From positions 558,001 to 622,000 of the forward strand of contig NZ_LQRT01000002.1 of the NCBI RefSeq assembly GCF_001632745.1: 64,000 nt of DNA, given 5' to 3'. The translations under genes were made by a program, and so were the position numbers. Shown in pieces: positions 17,881 to 28,243 of the stretch. Position 1 is the first letter of the stretch, and every line of letters starts with the position of its first letter. The notes under the pieces are model-generated. The model was not told the origin of the DNA. It ran no database searches and saw only the letters and a program-made list of their open reading frames with translations. The stretch is from Aquimarina aggregata. Its GTDB lineage: Bacteria > Bacteroidota > Bacteroidia > Flavobacteriales > Flavobacteriaceae.

Positions 17881-19017
17881 ATGTCTGATTTTATAGGAAA
17901 AACCCTAATCGAAACTATAACTAAATATAAAGGTCATCATATTGCTTTTTGGGCTATATATCATTTTGCTTGGTGGTCTATTTATACCGGAAGTATTTGG
18001 GGAGTTTTAGAAACGTTTGAACAACCTTATAGTATTGTGAAATATCTTGGATACGTGATATTTCAGGCTTTTGCAGTTTATTTTTGTTTGTATGTTCTGA
18101 TACCACGTTATCTAGAAAAACGCCAATATTTGATATTTGTGGGGTTATTAACCTTAACAATAATTGTTACATCAATTTGTATAAGTACGAACTATTATAT
18201 AAGTGGATGGATTGCAGGAAAATCAACATATGAACTTTTTAATATACATCCAGCTTCATTTGTTACAATTTTTAAACAAAATGCGTTTCCTTCTTCTGTG
18301 GCTGCTATGACACTAGGAATGAGTATTAAACTTGCCAAAAACTGGCAAGAATCTCAAAAACGCCAACAGATATTAGAAAAAGAGAAATTAGAAACAGAAC
18401 TTAAGTTTTTAAAATCACAATTTAACCCTCATTTTTTGTTTAATACTATTAATTCAATTTTTGTATTGATAGATAAAAACACAGAAATGGCATCAGAATC
18501 ATTAGTTAAATTTTCTGGTTTACTACGGTATCAGCTATATGAATGTAATACAAGTACTATTCCTTTAGAAAAAGAACTTTCTTATATAGCAAGTTTTATG
18601 GAGCTTGAAAGTTTACGGCAAAATGAAAATTTTAATCTGGAAACGGTATTTCCTCAAACACTTGATAAAGATTTAGTAATCGCGCCTTTCATCTTAATAC
18701 CATTTATTGAAAATGCTTTTAAACACCTTTCTGAAGACAAAAAACTAAAAAAATGGATTAGATTAACTATTAACGTATTAGGTAACGAATTGATTTTTAA
18801 TCTCACTAACAGCGCAAATTATGATGTTCGGGATTATCAATTAAATGAAAAAATGTATGGTGGTTTAGGATTAAAAAATGTACAACGCCGTTTAGATATT
18901 TTATATCCGGATAATTTTACATTATTAATTTCTAAAGATGAAGATGCCTACGCTGTTCAATTAAAACTAAATTTACAAGTAAAGCCTGATGTACAACTAA
19001 AAAGAATTACAGCATGA
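17881..19017 (+). CDS. LytS-type sensor histidine kinase (system 1)
   Basis: The 378-residue kinase has four N-terminal membrane helices, a coiled-coil linker (~155-178), the phospho-acceptor motif QFNPHFLFNT with His184, and an ATP-binding part with PFIENAFKH and GGLGLKNVQRRLDILYP. It overlaps the next gene by ATGA, so kinase and regulator are translationally coupled. It likely senses an envelope or membrane signal. Confidence 0.93.
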   Translation: MSDFIGKTLIETITKYKGHHIAFWAIYHFAWWSIYTGSIWGVLETFEQPYSIVKYLGYVIFQAFAVYFCLYVLIPRYLEKRQYLIFVGLLTLTIIVTSICISTNYYISGWIAGKSTYELFNIHPASFVTIFKQNAFPSSVAAMTLGMSIKLAKNWQESQKRQQILEKEKLETELKFLKSQFNPHFLFNTINSIFVLIDKNTEMASESLVKFSGLLRYQLYECNTSTIPLEKELSYIASFMELESLRQNENFNLETVFPQTLDKDLVIAPFILIPFIENAFKHLSEDKKLKKWIRLTINVLGNELIFNLTNSANYDVRDYQLNEKMYGGLGLKNVQRRLDILYPDNFTLLISKDEDAYAVQLKLNLQVKPDVQLKRITA

Positions 19018-19751
19018 TTAAATGTCTTGTAGTAGATGACGAACCCTTGGGAAGAGAGTGTATCATAAATTATATCAATCAAGTTGATTTTCTTACTTGC
19101 GTAGGAAGTTGCACAAATGCACTAGAAATTAATACGGTATTAGATCAAGAAGATGTCGATTTACTTTTTTTAGATATACAAATGCCTATTATGAATGGGC
19201 TAGAATTCTTAAAAATGACATCAAAAACACCTATGACAATTCTAACTACAGCATACCCAAATTATGCGTTAGATGGATTTGATCTTGATGTTTTAGATTA
19301 TTTATTAAAGCCAATTACTTTTAATCGGTTTTTTACTGCAGTGACTAAGGCTAAAAAACAACATCAACTTACAGAGAATAGTAATACTCAAAAATTAATA
19401 AAAGAAGAAGAGGATTGTTTTTTTATAAAATGTGATGGCAAATATGAAAAAATATATTTAAATGATATTTTGTTTGTAAAAGCAATGCAGAATTATGTTA
19501 TTATTCAAACAAATAGAAGGAAATATGTAAGCCTTTTGTTTCTTAAGAATGTCGAAGAAAAATTAAATTCGACAGATTTTATTAGAGTTCATAAATCCTA
19601 CATAGTTGCTCTTTCAAAAATAGATACTATAGAAAACCATGAAATACAAATTAAAACTTTTAAAATACCGGTAAGTCGTAATTATAAGAAAACGGTATTT
19701 CCAAAAATTTTGGGAAATAAGTTATGGAGTGGGGGAACAAATACAATATAA
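19014..19751 (+). CDS. LytTR-family response regulator (system 1)
   Basis: 245 residues: a receiver domain with the acidic pocket VDDE (7-10) and phospho-acceptor Asp54 in LFLDIQMP, then a LytTR DNA-binding domain (~140-240) with FVKAMQNYVIIQTN and the FIRVHKSYIVALSKI signature. It is the partner of the overlapping kinase and a candidate regulator of the divergent outer-membrane receptor. Confidence 0.94.
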   Translation: MIKCLVVDDEPLGRECIINYINQVDFLTCVGSCTNALEINTVLDQEDVDLLFLDIQMPIMNGLEFLKMTSKTPMTILTTAYPNYALDGFDLDVLDYLLKPITFNRFFTAVTKAKKQHQLTENSNTQKLIKEEEDCFFIKCDGKYEKIYLNDILFVKAMQNYVIIQTNRRKYVSLLFLKNVEEKLNSTDFIRVHKSYIVALSKIDTIENHEIQIKTFKIPVSRNYKKTVFPKILGNKLWSGGTNTI

Positions 19752-19760
19752 ATAACAACA

Positions 19761-19793
19761 AAAAGAGTTGCTTTAGTATCACAACTCTTTTGT
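19761..19793. terminator. Bidirectional terminator
   Basis: A perfect 10-bp stem (19761-19770 with 19782-19791) with A/T flanks on both sides lies between the convergent LytTR gene and the M28 peptidase gene. Confidence 0.75.
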
Positions 19794-19815
19794 ATATAAA
19801 TATAAAATTTGTTTG

Positions 19816-21384
19816 CTATTTGACTTCAGCTTTATCTGCAACAATACGTTTTTCACGATTTGCTATTTCCCAGGCAGTATAAAATACCAATCTTGTTCGG
19901 TTTTCTAATAAATCATACTGGATTTTATCTGGAGTATCGGTTGGTTTATGATAGTCAGCATGTGTTCCATTAAAATAAAATATAATTGGAATATTATTTT
20001 TGGCAAAATTATAATGATCAGAACGATAGTAAAAACGGTTAGGATCATTTTCATCATTATAAGTGTAATCCAATTCGATATTCATGTATTTCGCATTCAT
20101 TTCTTCAGAAATTGTATGCAGTTCTGTACTAAGCTTATCACTTCCAATTAAATATACGTAGTTTCTATTTTCGCTTTTACGTTCTGGATCAACTCTACCA
20201 ATCATATCAATATTTAGATCAGCTACAGTGTTTTCTAAAGGAAATATTGGATCAATATCTGTATAGTGACGTGATCCTAATAATCCTTTTTCTTCTCCTG
20301 TTACATTTAAAAATAAGATAGAACGTTTAGGACCATTACCATCCTTAACCGCTTTAGCAAAAGCTTCTGCAATTTCTACCACTGCAACCGTACCAGAACC
20401 ATCATCATCGGCACCATTGTATACTTCTCCATCTTTAACACCTTCATGATCTAGGTGCGCAGATATAACAATAATTTCATCAGGCTTTTCTGATCCTTTA
20501 ATAAATGCAGCTACATTTTCTGAAGAAATTTTATCAGAATTATTTTTATAGTTAAGACTCATATCGGTTGCAACGATACTACTCTTACCATTTGTATCAA
20601 TATCATTGACTAAACTTTTGGCAAGATTAGTACCTACAACAAAAAAATATGAAGTTTCTACTTTACCTGGTAGGGACATGATTCCAGAAGCATTTCCAAA
20701 ACGACTGGCAACCATATCATATACTTCTGGGTAATAAAATAAAACGGCTTTAGCTCCTTTAACTTTTGCAATATCTCTTTTGTTTGCAAACTGTTGTCTC
20801 ATATTAGACCATTTAGAGGCCTCTGTAGAACCAGAAATTGTATATGTACCATCCTCGTTTTTTGGTTCTCCTGATTTTATAAGTACTACCTTATCTTTTA
20901 CATCGATATCAGTATAATTAGAATACTTTGGGTCATCGATACCAAAACCTGCATAAACAATTTCTTTTGTAGTAATCTTCCCCGTTCCAGCTGTTGCCAC
21001 AGAAACTAAATCTTCAACATATTTAAAATCTTTACCATTTACAGTCAAAGTTACATCTGGAGTGTTTATGATATCAAGAGGAACTTCTTGAAAGTAATTT
21101 CCATCTGCTTTTGCTGCCGGGATTCCGTATTTAATGTAATGATCTTTTAAGAAATTAATTGCTAATTTTTGTCCAGGTTTTCCTGTTTCTCTTCCTTGAA
21201 ATTCATCAGAAGCATAAGTATATAATGCAGTTTTTAAATCTTCTGCAGTTATTGTATTAGCATAAATTTTAGGATCATTTGCTTTTTTTGGCGTTTCTTT
21301 AGATGCCTGACTTGTTGTTTTCTTTGCAGTACCACAAGCCACAATAAATAGTGCTATTACAATACCTGAAAGTAATTTTCTCAT
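19816..21384 (-). CDS. M28-family metallopeptidase lipoprotein with PA domain
   Basis: A 522-residue lipoprotein (lipobox before Cys17). The catalytic zinc-peptidase ligands are all present: SAHLDH, NGADDDGSG, TGEEKG with the Glu-Glu pair, NIDMIGR and a late SDHYNF. A protease-associated insert lies at ~130-260. Family members are aminopeptidases; this one would act in the periplasm or on the cell surface in peptide scavenging. Monocistronic between two LytTR systems. Confidence 0.92.
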   Translation of the reverse strand: MRKLLSGIVIALFIVACGTAKKTTSQASKETPKKANDPKIYANTITAEDLKTALYTYASDEFQGRETGKPGQKLAINFLKDHYIKYGIPAAKADGNYFQEVPLDIINTPDVTLTVNGKDFKYVEDLVSVATAGTGKITTKEIVYAGFGIDDPKYSNYTDIDVKDKVVLIKSGEPKNEDGTYTISGSTEASKWSNMRQQFANKRDIAKVKGAKAVLFYYPEVYDMVASRFGNASGIMSLPGKVETSYFFVVGTNLAKSLVNDIDTNGKSSIVATDMSLNYKNNSDKISSENVAAFIKGSEKPDEIIVISAHLDHEGVKDGEVYNGADDDGSGTVAVVEIAEAFAKAVKDGNGPKRSILFLNVTGEEKGLLGSRHYTDIDPIFPLENTVADLNIDMIGRVDPERKSENRNYVYLIGSDKLSTELHTISEEMNAKYMNIELDYTYNDENDPNRFYYRSDHYNFAKNNIPIIFYFNGTHADYHKPTDTPDKIQYDLLENRTRLVFYTAWEIANREKRIVADKAEVK

Positions 21385-21504
21385 AATAAAAAATGTGTAA
21401 ATAATAAATGTGTATGGTCGTAAAAGTACAAGAAAATATATGGCTTTGTGTTAATCGATTGCAAAAATTAATACCGTATTTAAAATGTGCTTATAACGTA
21501 ATTA

Positions 21505-22209
21505 TTATTTAAGTAATTCCATAACCTTTATTTTATACATTTTACCGATAGGCACAATAGCATCACCAATAGAAATCCGATTTCCTTCTATACTTTTAAT
21601 ATGTTTTCTAGCAACAGCAAAGGATTTATGCACTTGTAAAAAATCATCATCTGATAGCAAAACCAAAATTTCTGAAATTTTTTCACGTATGGTTATTGTT
21701 TCGGCTATTGTGATAACTTTGGCATAATTACCTGCTGCCTCAATATATTGAATATCATCTACACTAATCTGAATGTATTTTTTATTCTGTCGAAGAAAAA
21801 CACTTTTACTCGTAGAGTTTGTAGTATTTGTGGCAGTGACAAAGTTTTTTTCTTTTGGAGAAGTACCTATGGTCTTATTCATGGCTTTTAAGAAGCGTTC
21901 AAAACTAAAGGGCTTAAGTAAATAGTCTATAATATTAAGTTCGTATCCTTCTAAAGCAAATTCACTATATGCTGTGGTCACAATAACTTTTGGAGGGTGG
22001 GGAAGCGTTCTTAGAAAATCGAAACCTTTTAGTTTTGGCATATTAAGATCTAAAAAAATTAATTCTACCTCATTTTTACTTAAATATTCAAAAGCTTCAA
22101 GAGCATCATAGCAATTCTTCATTAATTTCATGTTAGGCAAAAGATCGCAATAACGTTTAATAATACCATGTGCTATGTGTTCATCATCTATAATTATGTA
22201 TCTGATCAT
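21505..22209 (-). CDS. LytTR-family response regulator (system 2)
   Basis: 234 residues with receiver Asp54 (IFLDLNMP), DYLLKPFSFERFLKA at the end of the receiver, and a LytTR domain with YIEAAGNYAKVIT and FLQVHKSFAVA. It follows its kinase with a 4-bp overlap. The adjacent divergent ABC/M1 operon is the likely target. Confidence 0.93.
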   Translation of the reverse strand: MIRYIIIDDEHIAHGIIKRYCDLLPNMKLMKNCYDALEAFEYLSKNEVELIFLDLNMPKLKGFDFLRTLPHPPKVIVTTAYSEFALEGYELNIIDYLLKPFSFERFLKAMNKTIGTSPKEKNFVTATNTTNSTSKSVFLRQNKKYIQISVDDIQYIEAAGNYAKVITIAETITIREKISEILVLLSDDDFLQVHKSFAVARKHIKSIEGNRISIGDAIVPIGKMYKIKVMELLK

Positions 22210-23408
22210 TTTAATTGTAATGTTAATTGTGCTTTGTATAAATTTTCAATCACAGTAAAAGATAAGGAATGTTTATGGGGATATACGAGTTCAAGTCTTC
22301 GTTTTAAGTTTTGTAATCCAATTCCTTTTTCAGAAGTAACTTCTGCGGGATCAAAGTTATTTTCTATACTAAAATCTATCTGATTTGAAGTGCTACTGAT
22401 TTGAATATTGATATAAGCTTCTTTTCTTAGATTTTCAATACCATGTTTAAATGCATTTTCTAAAAGTATTATAAATAATAAAGGCATAATAACAGATGTT
22501 TTATCTTTTACATTATAATCAAAATTTACTTTTGTCTGTTTATGATAGCGCATTTTATGCAATTCTATATAGTTCTTTAGGTACTCTATTTCTTGTTCTA
22601 GTGTAACAAAATCACGTTGTCCTTCATAAATACTATAACGCATCATGTCAGACAATTTTAGAATCAGTTTTTGAGCTTTTTGTTTGTCTTCTTCAACCAA
22701 TCCATATAAATTATTCAAGGTATTAAAAAAGAAATGAGGATTTACTTGACTTTTTAAATGTAACAACTCGGTTTTTTTCTTTTCATTTTTTAAGTCGATT
22801 ATCGATTTAATTTGTCTAATTAACCAACTTATAAAAAACACAATAATCATAAAGAATATCATAGGAAATAGTAGGTCCATTACCAACTCATCATTTTCCA
22901 GGAGTACTAAATTACCTTCAGAAGTGGCCTTTGTCTCAAATGTATATGAGATAATAAATACTAAAACTGTGCTTATGTGGATTATTAAAGACCAGAAAGA
23001 AAATTTAGAAATACTCCATGAGCGTATGATGTTTTTTCCTTTTTTGATACTTCTATGGTACATAAATAGGAATGCAATTATTGACAATAGTGCTAAAGTG
23101 AATAATATGCTTATAAGAGCATGTGTAGGGTCGGCTTCAAGAATTCCAATTAGATAGAGTATGCCCATTAAAATTGAAAGCCATTTAGTTTCCTTACCAG
23201 TAAGTTTTCCAAAGTCTTTGATATAATTTTTATAGGTTAAAAACCAAAATATCAATAAATAGCCAATTAAACTAATAGCCATCATCATCATCAATGTTCC
23301 TGCAAATTTTATATTTAATTTGATTGCAAATGCTCCTGTTATTAGAAAAAACAAGAAGAGAAAAACAGTAATAAAAACGCGATTATAATTTTCTTTTAGT
23401 AAGGCCAT
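22206..23408 (-). CDS. LytS-type sensor histidine kinase (system 2)
   Basis: 400 residues with about six membrane helices in the first ~205 residues, the phospho-acceptor motif QVNPHFFFNTLNNLYG, an N-box LLENAFKHG, and KGIGLQNLKRRLELVYP. It is transcribed away from the ABC exporter genes across a ~200-bp shared regulatory region. Confidence 0.92.
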   Translation of the reverse strand: MALLKENYNRVFITVFLFLFFLITGAFAIKLNIKFAGTLMMMMAISLIGYLLIFWFLTYKNYIKDFGKLTGKETKWLSILMGILYLIGILEADPTHALISILFTLALLSIIAFLFMYHRSIKKGKNIIRSWSISKFSFWSLIIHISTVLVFIISYTFETKATSEGNLVLLENDELVMDLLFPMIFFMIIVFFISWLIRQIKSIIDLKNEKKKTELLHLKSQVNPHFFFNTLNNLYGLVEEDKQKAQKLILKLSDMMRYSIYEGQRDFVTLEQEIEYLKNYIELHKMRYHKQTKVNFDYNVKDKTSVIMPLLFIILLENAFKHGIENLRKEAYINIQISSTSNQIDFSIENNFDPAEVTSEKGIGLQNLKRRLELVYPHKHSLSFTVIENLYKAQLTLQLK

Positions 23409-23582
23409 AGTTCAATATTACTTGATAAAAATGGTACTTCCAAACAAGTTGACAAACAAACGATATCTAGGTATAAACGTTCATAAAAATGGCATGAAAT
23501 CACTTACTCGTCATTAGATTGTTTTATATCCTAATTAGTAAATAGTTAATCACAATTATTTAGACAGTACTCATTATAGATA

Positions 23583-23590
23583 TAAGTTTG
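23583..23590 (+). promoter_or_regulatory. -7 promoter box TAAGTTTG
   Basis: An exact TAnnTTTG match 24 bp before ATG 23615. It shows that the in-frame TTG at 23588 is part of the promoter and not a start codon. Confidence 0.6.
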
Positions 23591-23614
23591 ATCAAAACAA
23601 AAATCAATCAAAAT

Positions 23615-24493
23615 ATGAACAGTCTGCTAATTTCTAACCTATCAAAGACATATGCCAATGGTGTCAAAGCTTTAGACAAGGTATCCTTAACTATTCCCGT
23701 AGGTATGTTTGGATTATTAGGACCTAATGGTGCTGGTAAATCTACATTAATGAGAACTATCGCTACATTACAAGAACCAGATCAAGGTTTAATCACCCTT
23801 GGAGAATTAAATGTACTAACTCAAAAAAATGAAGTTCGTAAAATTTTAGGATACTTACCACAAGAATTTGGCTTGTATCCAAGGGTGTCTGCCAAAAGTT
23901 TATTAGAACATCTAGCCGTACTTAAAGGTATTTCTAACAGAAAAGAACGAAAAGAAATCGTAGAGGCACTATTGTATAAAACAAACCTTTATACAGATAG
24001 AAACAAGAATTTAGGAGGATTTTCGGGAGGTATGAAGCGACGTTTTGGTATTGCGCAAGCATTATTAGCTAATCCAAAACTGATTATTGTAGATGAACCA
24101 ACAGCAGGACTTGATCCGGCAGAGCGAAATCGTTTCTATAACTTATTAAGTGAGCTTGGTGAAAACACTATCGTAATTTTATCTACACATATTGTAGATG
24201 ATGTCAAAGAGTTATGCCCTAACATGGCAATAATTAATAGAGGTAAGGTTCTCTTACAGGGCAGTCCGTCAAAAACTATTGCTGATATTCAAGATAAAGT
24301 ATATGCTAAAACAATAGAAAAACAACAAATTAAACAGTATAAAGAGGAGTATAATGTTATTGCAGAAAAATTGTTATCTGGAAAACCTATCATACATATT
24401 TTAAGCGATACTGATCCCAAGGATGACTTTGTCCCGATAAAAGCAGAATTAAGCGACGTGTATTTCTCACAAATCTTTGCCAAAACTGAGTAA
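23615..24493 (+). CDS. ABC transporter ATP-binding protein
   Basis: The 292-residue ATPase has Walker A GPNGAGKS (36-43), LPQEFGLYP as the Q-loop, signature FSGGMKRR, Walker B LIIVDEPTAGLD, and the STHIVDD switch. The C-terminal ~70 residues follow a pattern common to ATPases paired with ABC-2 permease/M1 fusions. It drives the large permease encoded 64 bp downstream. Substrate unknown. Confidence 0.95.
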   Translation: MNSLLISNLSKTYANGVKALDKVSLTIPVGMFGLLGPNGAGKSTLMRTIATLQEPDQGLITLGELNVLTQKNEVRKILGYLPQEFGLYPRVSAKSLLEHLAVLKGISNRKERKEIVEALLYKTNLYTDRNKNLGGFSGGMKRRFGIAQALLANPKLIIVDEPTAGLDPAERNRFYNLLSELGENTIVILSTHIVDDVKELCPNMAIINRGKVLLQGSPSKTIADIQDKVYAKTIEKQQIKQYKEEYNVIAEKLLSGKPIIHILSDTDPKDDFVPIKAELSDVYFSQIFAKTE

Positions 24494-24557
24494 TCTTATA
24501 ATGGCATTCTAAACTATTTTTTTAATACTTCTTTTCTAATAAATACAAATCAGTTTT

Positions 24558-27500
24558 ATGTGGTACGAAATATTCAAATTTGAACTTAAATACAGAGCTA
24601 AACGACCAGATACTTATATATACTTTGGTATTGTTTTCTTGTATGCAATCATTGCTGTAGATTTTCTTTTTGAAGGTAATTTGGATCCCATTCAGAGAAA
24701 TGCACCTATTGTAATTGCAAGAACTATGGGTATTATCTCTGCTCTTTTTATGATGATTACTTCGATGATTATGGGGGTAGCGGCTTTAAGAGATTTTGAT
24801 CATCGTATAGCGTCTTTAATTTTCATTAACCCAATTAATAAAAAGGATTATTTGTTAGGTAGATTTTTAGGCTCTTTAGTAATTTTACTCTTCATTTTTA
24901 GTGGATTACTTGGCGGTATGATCTTAGGAGATATTATGCCATGGGTAGATCAAAATACTATTTTACCCTTTAATTTCTGGCATTACTTTCAACCTTTTAT
25001 TTGTTTAGTAGTACCTACACTTTTTTTTGGAGGAGCTATATTTTTTGTAACCGGGGCTTTAAGTCGCAAATTAATTGTTGTCTATACCCAAGGTATCTTT
25101 TTTCTAATGATATATCTGCTTACTATTAATTTGGCTAAAGATTCAGATTATAATCTATTTACCGCATTTATTGACCCATTCACTTTTCAAAACATTAGTA
25201 TAACAACTCAATTTTGGAGTGTTGCTGAGCGTAATTCATTAGTAATACCATTTGAAGGGATTTTAATGTATAATCGTTTGTTTTGGATAACTATCGGGAT
25301 TATATCATTAATTATTGGGTATTATAAGTTTAAATTTACAGTGATAAGTGATAAAATTAAAAAACAACAAGCTTTGATCACTTTAGATGTTACTAAGGAG
25401 ATAGTAGATCACTATAATAATGTTAGACTTCCTTCTTTAACTATGAATTCAACAGAAGGTATAAAGTTTAAAACTACACAACTACTAACACAAGCCCTAT
25501 TTAACTTTAAATCTATTATTAAAGGCCTTCCTTTTTGGACAATTGTGCTTTGTGCTTTGGGGATAATTCTCTTAAGTTCTTTTGATTTAGGAACTTCTTT
25601 TGGAGTTGATAGTTATCCTACTACCTATATTGTGATTGGTGAATTGATAGAAAATACAGTACTGTTTTTTTTGCTCATCATTATATTTTATTCAGGAGAA
25701 CTAGTTTGGAAGGATAGAGATAATAATATAAATGGTATATCAGATACTTTACCTATATCAGACTTTGTCAATTTATCGGCTAAGCTTATTGCACTTTTAT
25801 CGGCTACGACTATATTGATATTTATTATTATAAGCTCTGGTATTATTTTTCAAACTGCAAAAGGATATTATAATTATCAACTTGACCTTTATTTTATAGG
25901 TTTTTTTGTCGAAGTTTTTCCTTTCCTTTTTCTACTAAGTATTATATGTTTCTTAATTCAAGCTCTTTTGAACCATAAGTTTTTGGCACATATAATAGTT
26001 GTGACATTTATATTCGTTTCGACAATTTTACTCAATATTTTAGGTTACGATCATGGGTTGTATTCTTTTGGAGGTTCTGATTTAGGTGCATATTCAGATA
26101 TGAATGGTTATGGCCATTTTATTGAACCTTTTATTTGGTTTAAAATATATTGGATTTCATTTTCTTTAGTACTCTTTATTTTTGCAGCACTAATTTCGAT
26201 ACGTGGAGCTGAAACAAATATAATATCCAGATGTAAGGTTGTTAAAATAAGATTAAGCAAACGGCTAAAAATATTAACTATAATTTGTGTACTTGTTTTT
26301 GGCATCTCTGGAGTGTATATATTCTACAATACTAATATTTTAAATATATATTCAACTACAGCTACAGAGAATATTCACAGAGCTGAGTACGAAAAAAACT
26401 TAAAAAAATATGTTTATTTAAAACAACCTAAAATTGTCGACATTAATTTAGTAATTGACTTATATCCAAGTAAAAGAAGTTTCGAGGCCAAAGGGTATTT
26501 TATATTAGTCAATACACATGATCTTTTAATCAATGAAATTCATGTTCAAAAAAAACCTCAAGAACAAATAAACTTAACGTATGTAGATTTTGAAGGTGGG
26601 TATAATCTTAATACTAAATATGAAACATATGGTTATCATATTTACGAACTTCATAAACCCTTAAAGCCTGGGGATTCTATTAAAATGAAATTTAAACAAG
26701 ATTATGTTAACCAAGGTTTCACAGAGAAATCTAATACGGACATTGTTTATAATGGTACTTTTTTTAATAATTTTTATTTTCCGACAATAGGGTATAATGA
26801 TAACATAGAATTAGATGATGATAAGGAGCGAGAAAAACATAATCTGAAGCCAAAAATTAGAAGAGCAAAAATAAACGATTCCAGAGCGTTGCTTCAAGGT
26901 AGGTCTGGAGGTGATGGCGAAGAAATTAATTTTGAAATTATCATTGGTACCGAAAGTGATCAAATTGGTGTTGCGCCGGGATATCTGCAAAAAGAATGGA
27001 TAGATGGTAATCGCAAATATTACCACTATAAAATGGATAAACCCATGTCAAATTTTTATTCGATACTTTCTGCAGAATATCAAGTCAAAAAAGATCAATG
27101 GAATTCATTAAATACAGATGAAGCGGTAGATCTTGAAATATATTATCATAAAGGTCATGAATATAATTTGAATAGAATGATGAATGGCATGAAAAAGTCA
27201 TTCGATTATTTCACAAAACATTTTAGTCCATATCAATACAAACAAATGCGGATAGTAGAATCTACTAGTTACAAGAAAAGGGCACAATCATTTCCGAATA
27301 TTGTTCCTTTTTCAGAAAGTATTGGATTTATAATGGATATTAACGATGAAGAAGATGTAGATATGCCTTTTTATATTACTGCTCATGAAATGGCTCACCA
27401 ATGGTGGGGGCATCAAGTTAATCCTGCCGATGTACAAGGAAGAGGAATGCTCTCAGAAACACTAGCGCAATACGCGGCAATAATGGTACTAAAACAAGAA

Positions 27501-28184
27501 TATCCAGAAGAAAAAGTACGGCAATTTATAGAGACTGAAAGAAAGCGTTATCTAAAAGGTAGGGCAGCAGAAAAAGGACAAGAAATGCCACTATATTTGG
27601 TAGAGTCTGGGCAAGAATATATCCATTACGGAAAGGGAGCTTTAAACATGTATGCTTTTCAAGATTATATTACAGAAGACAGCGTTAATATCGCTTTAAA
27701 ACGTTTTATAAGAGATTGGGATAGTTTTGAAGGGATTAAAAAGAAGAACACAAAAAACTATCCTACTACTTTAGAATTATTAAAATATTTTAAGGAAGTA
27801 ACCCCCGATAGTATGCAATATGTTATAAATGATCTCTTTGAAACTGTTACTTTATATAGTAACAGAGTAAAGAAAGCCAATTTCAAGAAGGTTTCGGATA
27901 AAAAATACGCTGTAAATATAACGATCGAAGCACAAAAATATAAAGTTGATAGTTTAGGGATAAAAGTTCCGATTGGTATTAATGACTGGATAGATATAGG
28001 TATTTATACAGAAGACAATGGCTATAAGGAAATTACATACTTACAAAAACATAAAATCACAAATAGAAATACAGTATTACAAATTTTAGTGGATAAAAAA
28101 CCCGTAAGTGCAGGGATAGATCCTAAACATATACTAATAGATAAAAATGTAGATGATAATGTGATGCATTTAACCGAAAAATAA
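24558..28184 (+). CDS. ABC-2 permease fused to an M1-family aminopeptidase
   Basis: A 1208-residue membrane protein. Residues ~15-270 and ~325-600 contain two sets of about six membrane helices of ABC-2 type. From ~640 on comes an extracytoplasmic M1 peptidase-like part with the zinc motif HEMAH at 943-947 and Glu967 (SETLAQY). The usual GAMEN exopeptidase motif is replaced by a region reading SFPNIVPFSES. Such fusions are known in Bacteroidota, but their substrate is not established to my knowledge. Linked LytTR system 2 probably regulates it. It may export a peptide and trim it, or clear toxic peptides. Confidence 0.9.
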   Translation: MWYEIFKFELKYRAKRPDTYIYFGIVFLYAIIAVDFLFEGNLDPIQRNAPIVIARTMGIISALFMMITSMIMGVAALRDFDHRIASLIFINPINKKDYLLGRFLGSLVILLFIFSGLLGGMILGDIMPWVDQNTILPFNFWHYFQPFICLVVPTLFFGGAIFFVTGALSRKLIVVYTQGIFFLMIYLLTINLAKDSDYNLFTAFIDPFTFQNISITTQFWSVAERNSLVIPFEGILMYNRLFWITIGIISLIIGYYKFKFTVISDKIKKQQALITLDVTKEIVDHYNNVRLPSLTMNSTEGIKFKTTQLLTQALFNFKSIIKGLPFWTIVLCALGIILLSSFDLGTSFGVDSYPTTYIVIGELIENTVLFFLLIIIFYSGELVWKDRDNNINGISDTLPISDFVNLSAKLIALLSATTILIFIIISSGIIFQTAKGYYNYQLDLYFIGFFVEVFPFLFLLSIICFLIQALLNHKFLAHIIVVTFIFVSTILLNILGYDHGLYSFGGSDLGAYSDMNGYGHFIEPFIWFKIYWISFSLVLFIFAALISIRGAETNIISRCKVVKIRLSKRLKILTIICVLVFGISGVYIFYNTNILNIYSTTATENIHRAEYEKNLKKYVYLKQPKIVDINLVIDLYPSKRSFEAKGYFILVNTHDLLINEIHVQKKPQEQINLTYVDFEGGYNLNTKYETYGYHIYELHKPLKPGDSIKMKFKQDYVNQGFTEKSNTDIVYNGTFFNNFYFPTIGYNDNIELDDDKEREKHNLKPKIRRAKINDSRALLQGRSGGDGEEINFEIIIGTESDQIGVAPGYLQKEWIDGNRKYYHYKMDKPMSNFYSILSAEYQVKKDQWNSLNTDEAVDLEIYYHKGHEYNLNRMMNGMKKSFDYFTKHFSPYQYKQMRIVESTSYKKRAQSFPNIVPFSESIGFIMDINDEEDVDMPFYITAHEMAHQWWGHQVNPADVQGRGMLSETLAQYAAIMVLKQEYPEEKVRQFIETERKRYLKGRAAEKGQEMPLYLVESGQEYIHYGKGALNMYAFQDYITEDSVNIALKRFIRDWDSFEGIKKKNTKNYPTTLELLKYFKEVTPDSMQYVINDLFETVTLYSNRVKKANFKKVSDKKYAVNITIEAQKYKVDSLGIKVPIGINDWIDIGIYTEDNGYKEITYLQKHKITNRNTVLQILVDKKPVSAGIDPKHILIDKNVDDNVMHLTEK

Positions 28185-28189
28185 TGATA

Positions 28190-28230
28190 TATATACCCTA
28201 CAATCATTTTAATTGACTGCAGGGTATATA
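28190..28230. terminator. Inverted repeat between convergent genes
   Basis: A perfect 10-bp stem (28190-28199 with 28221-28230) between the fusion permease and the metzincin gene. T-tracts are weak, so termination efficiency is uncertain. Confidence 0.5.
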
Positions 28231-28243
28231 CTAAGATTATAAT

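Noticed and set aside
23588..23614. TTG start for the ABC ATPase
   Set aside because: The TTG lies inside an exact -7 promoter box; ATG 23615 fits the family's N-terminus.
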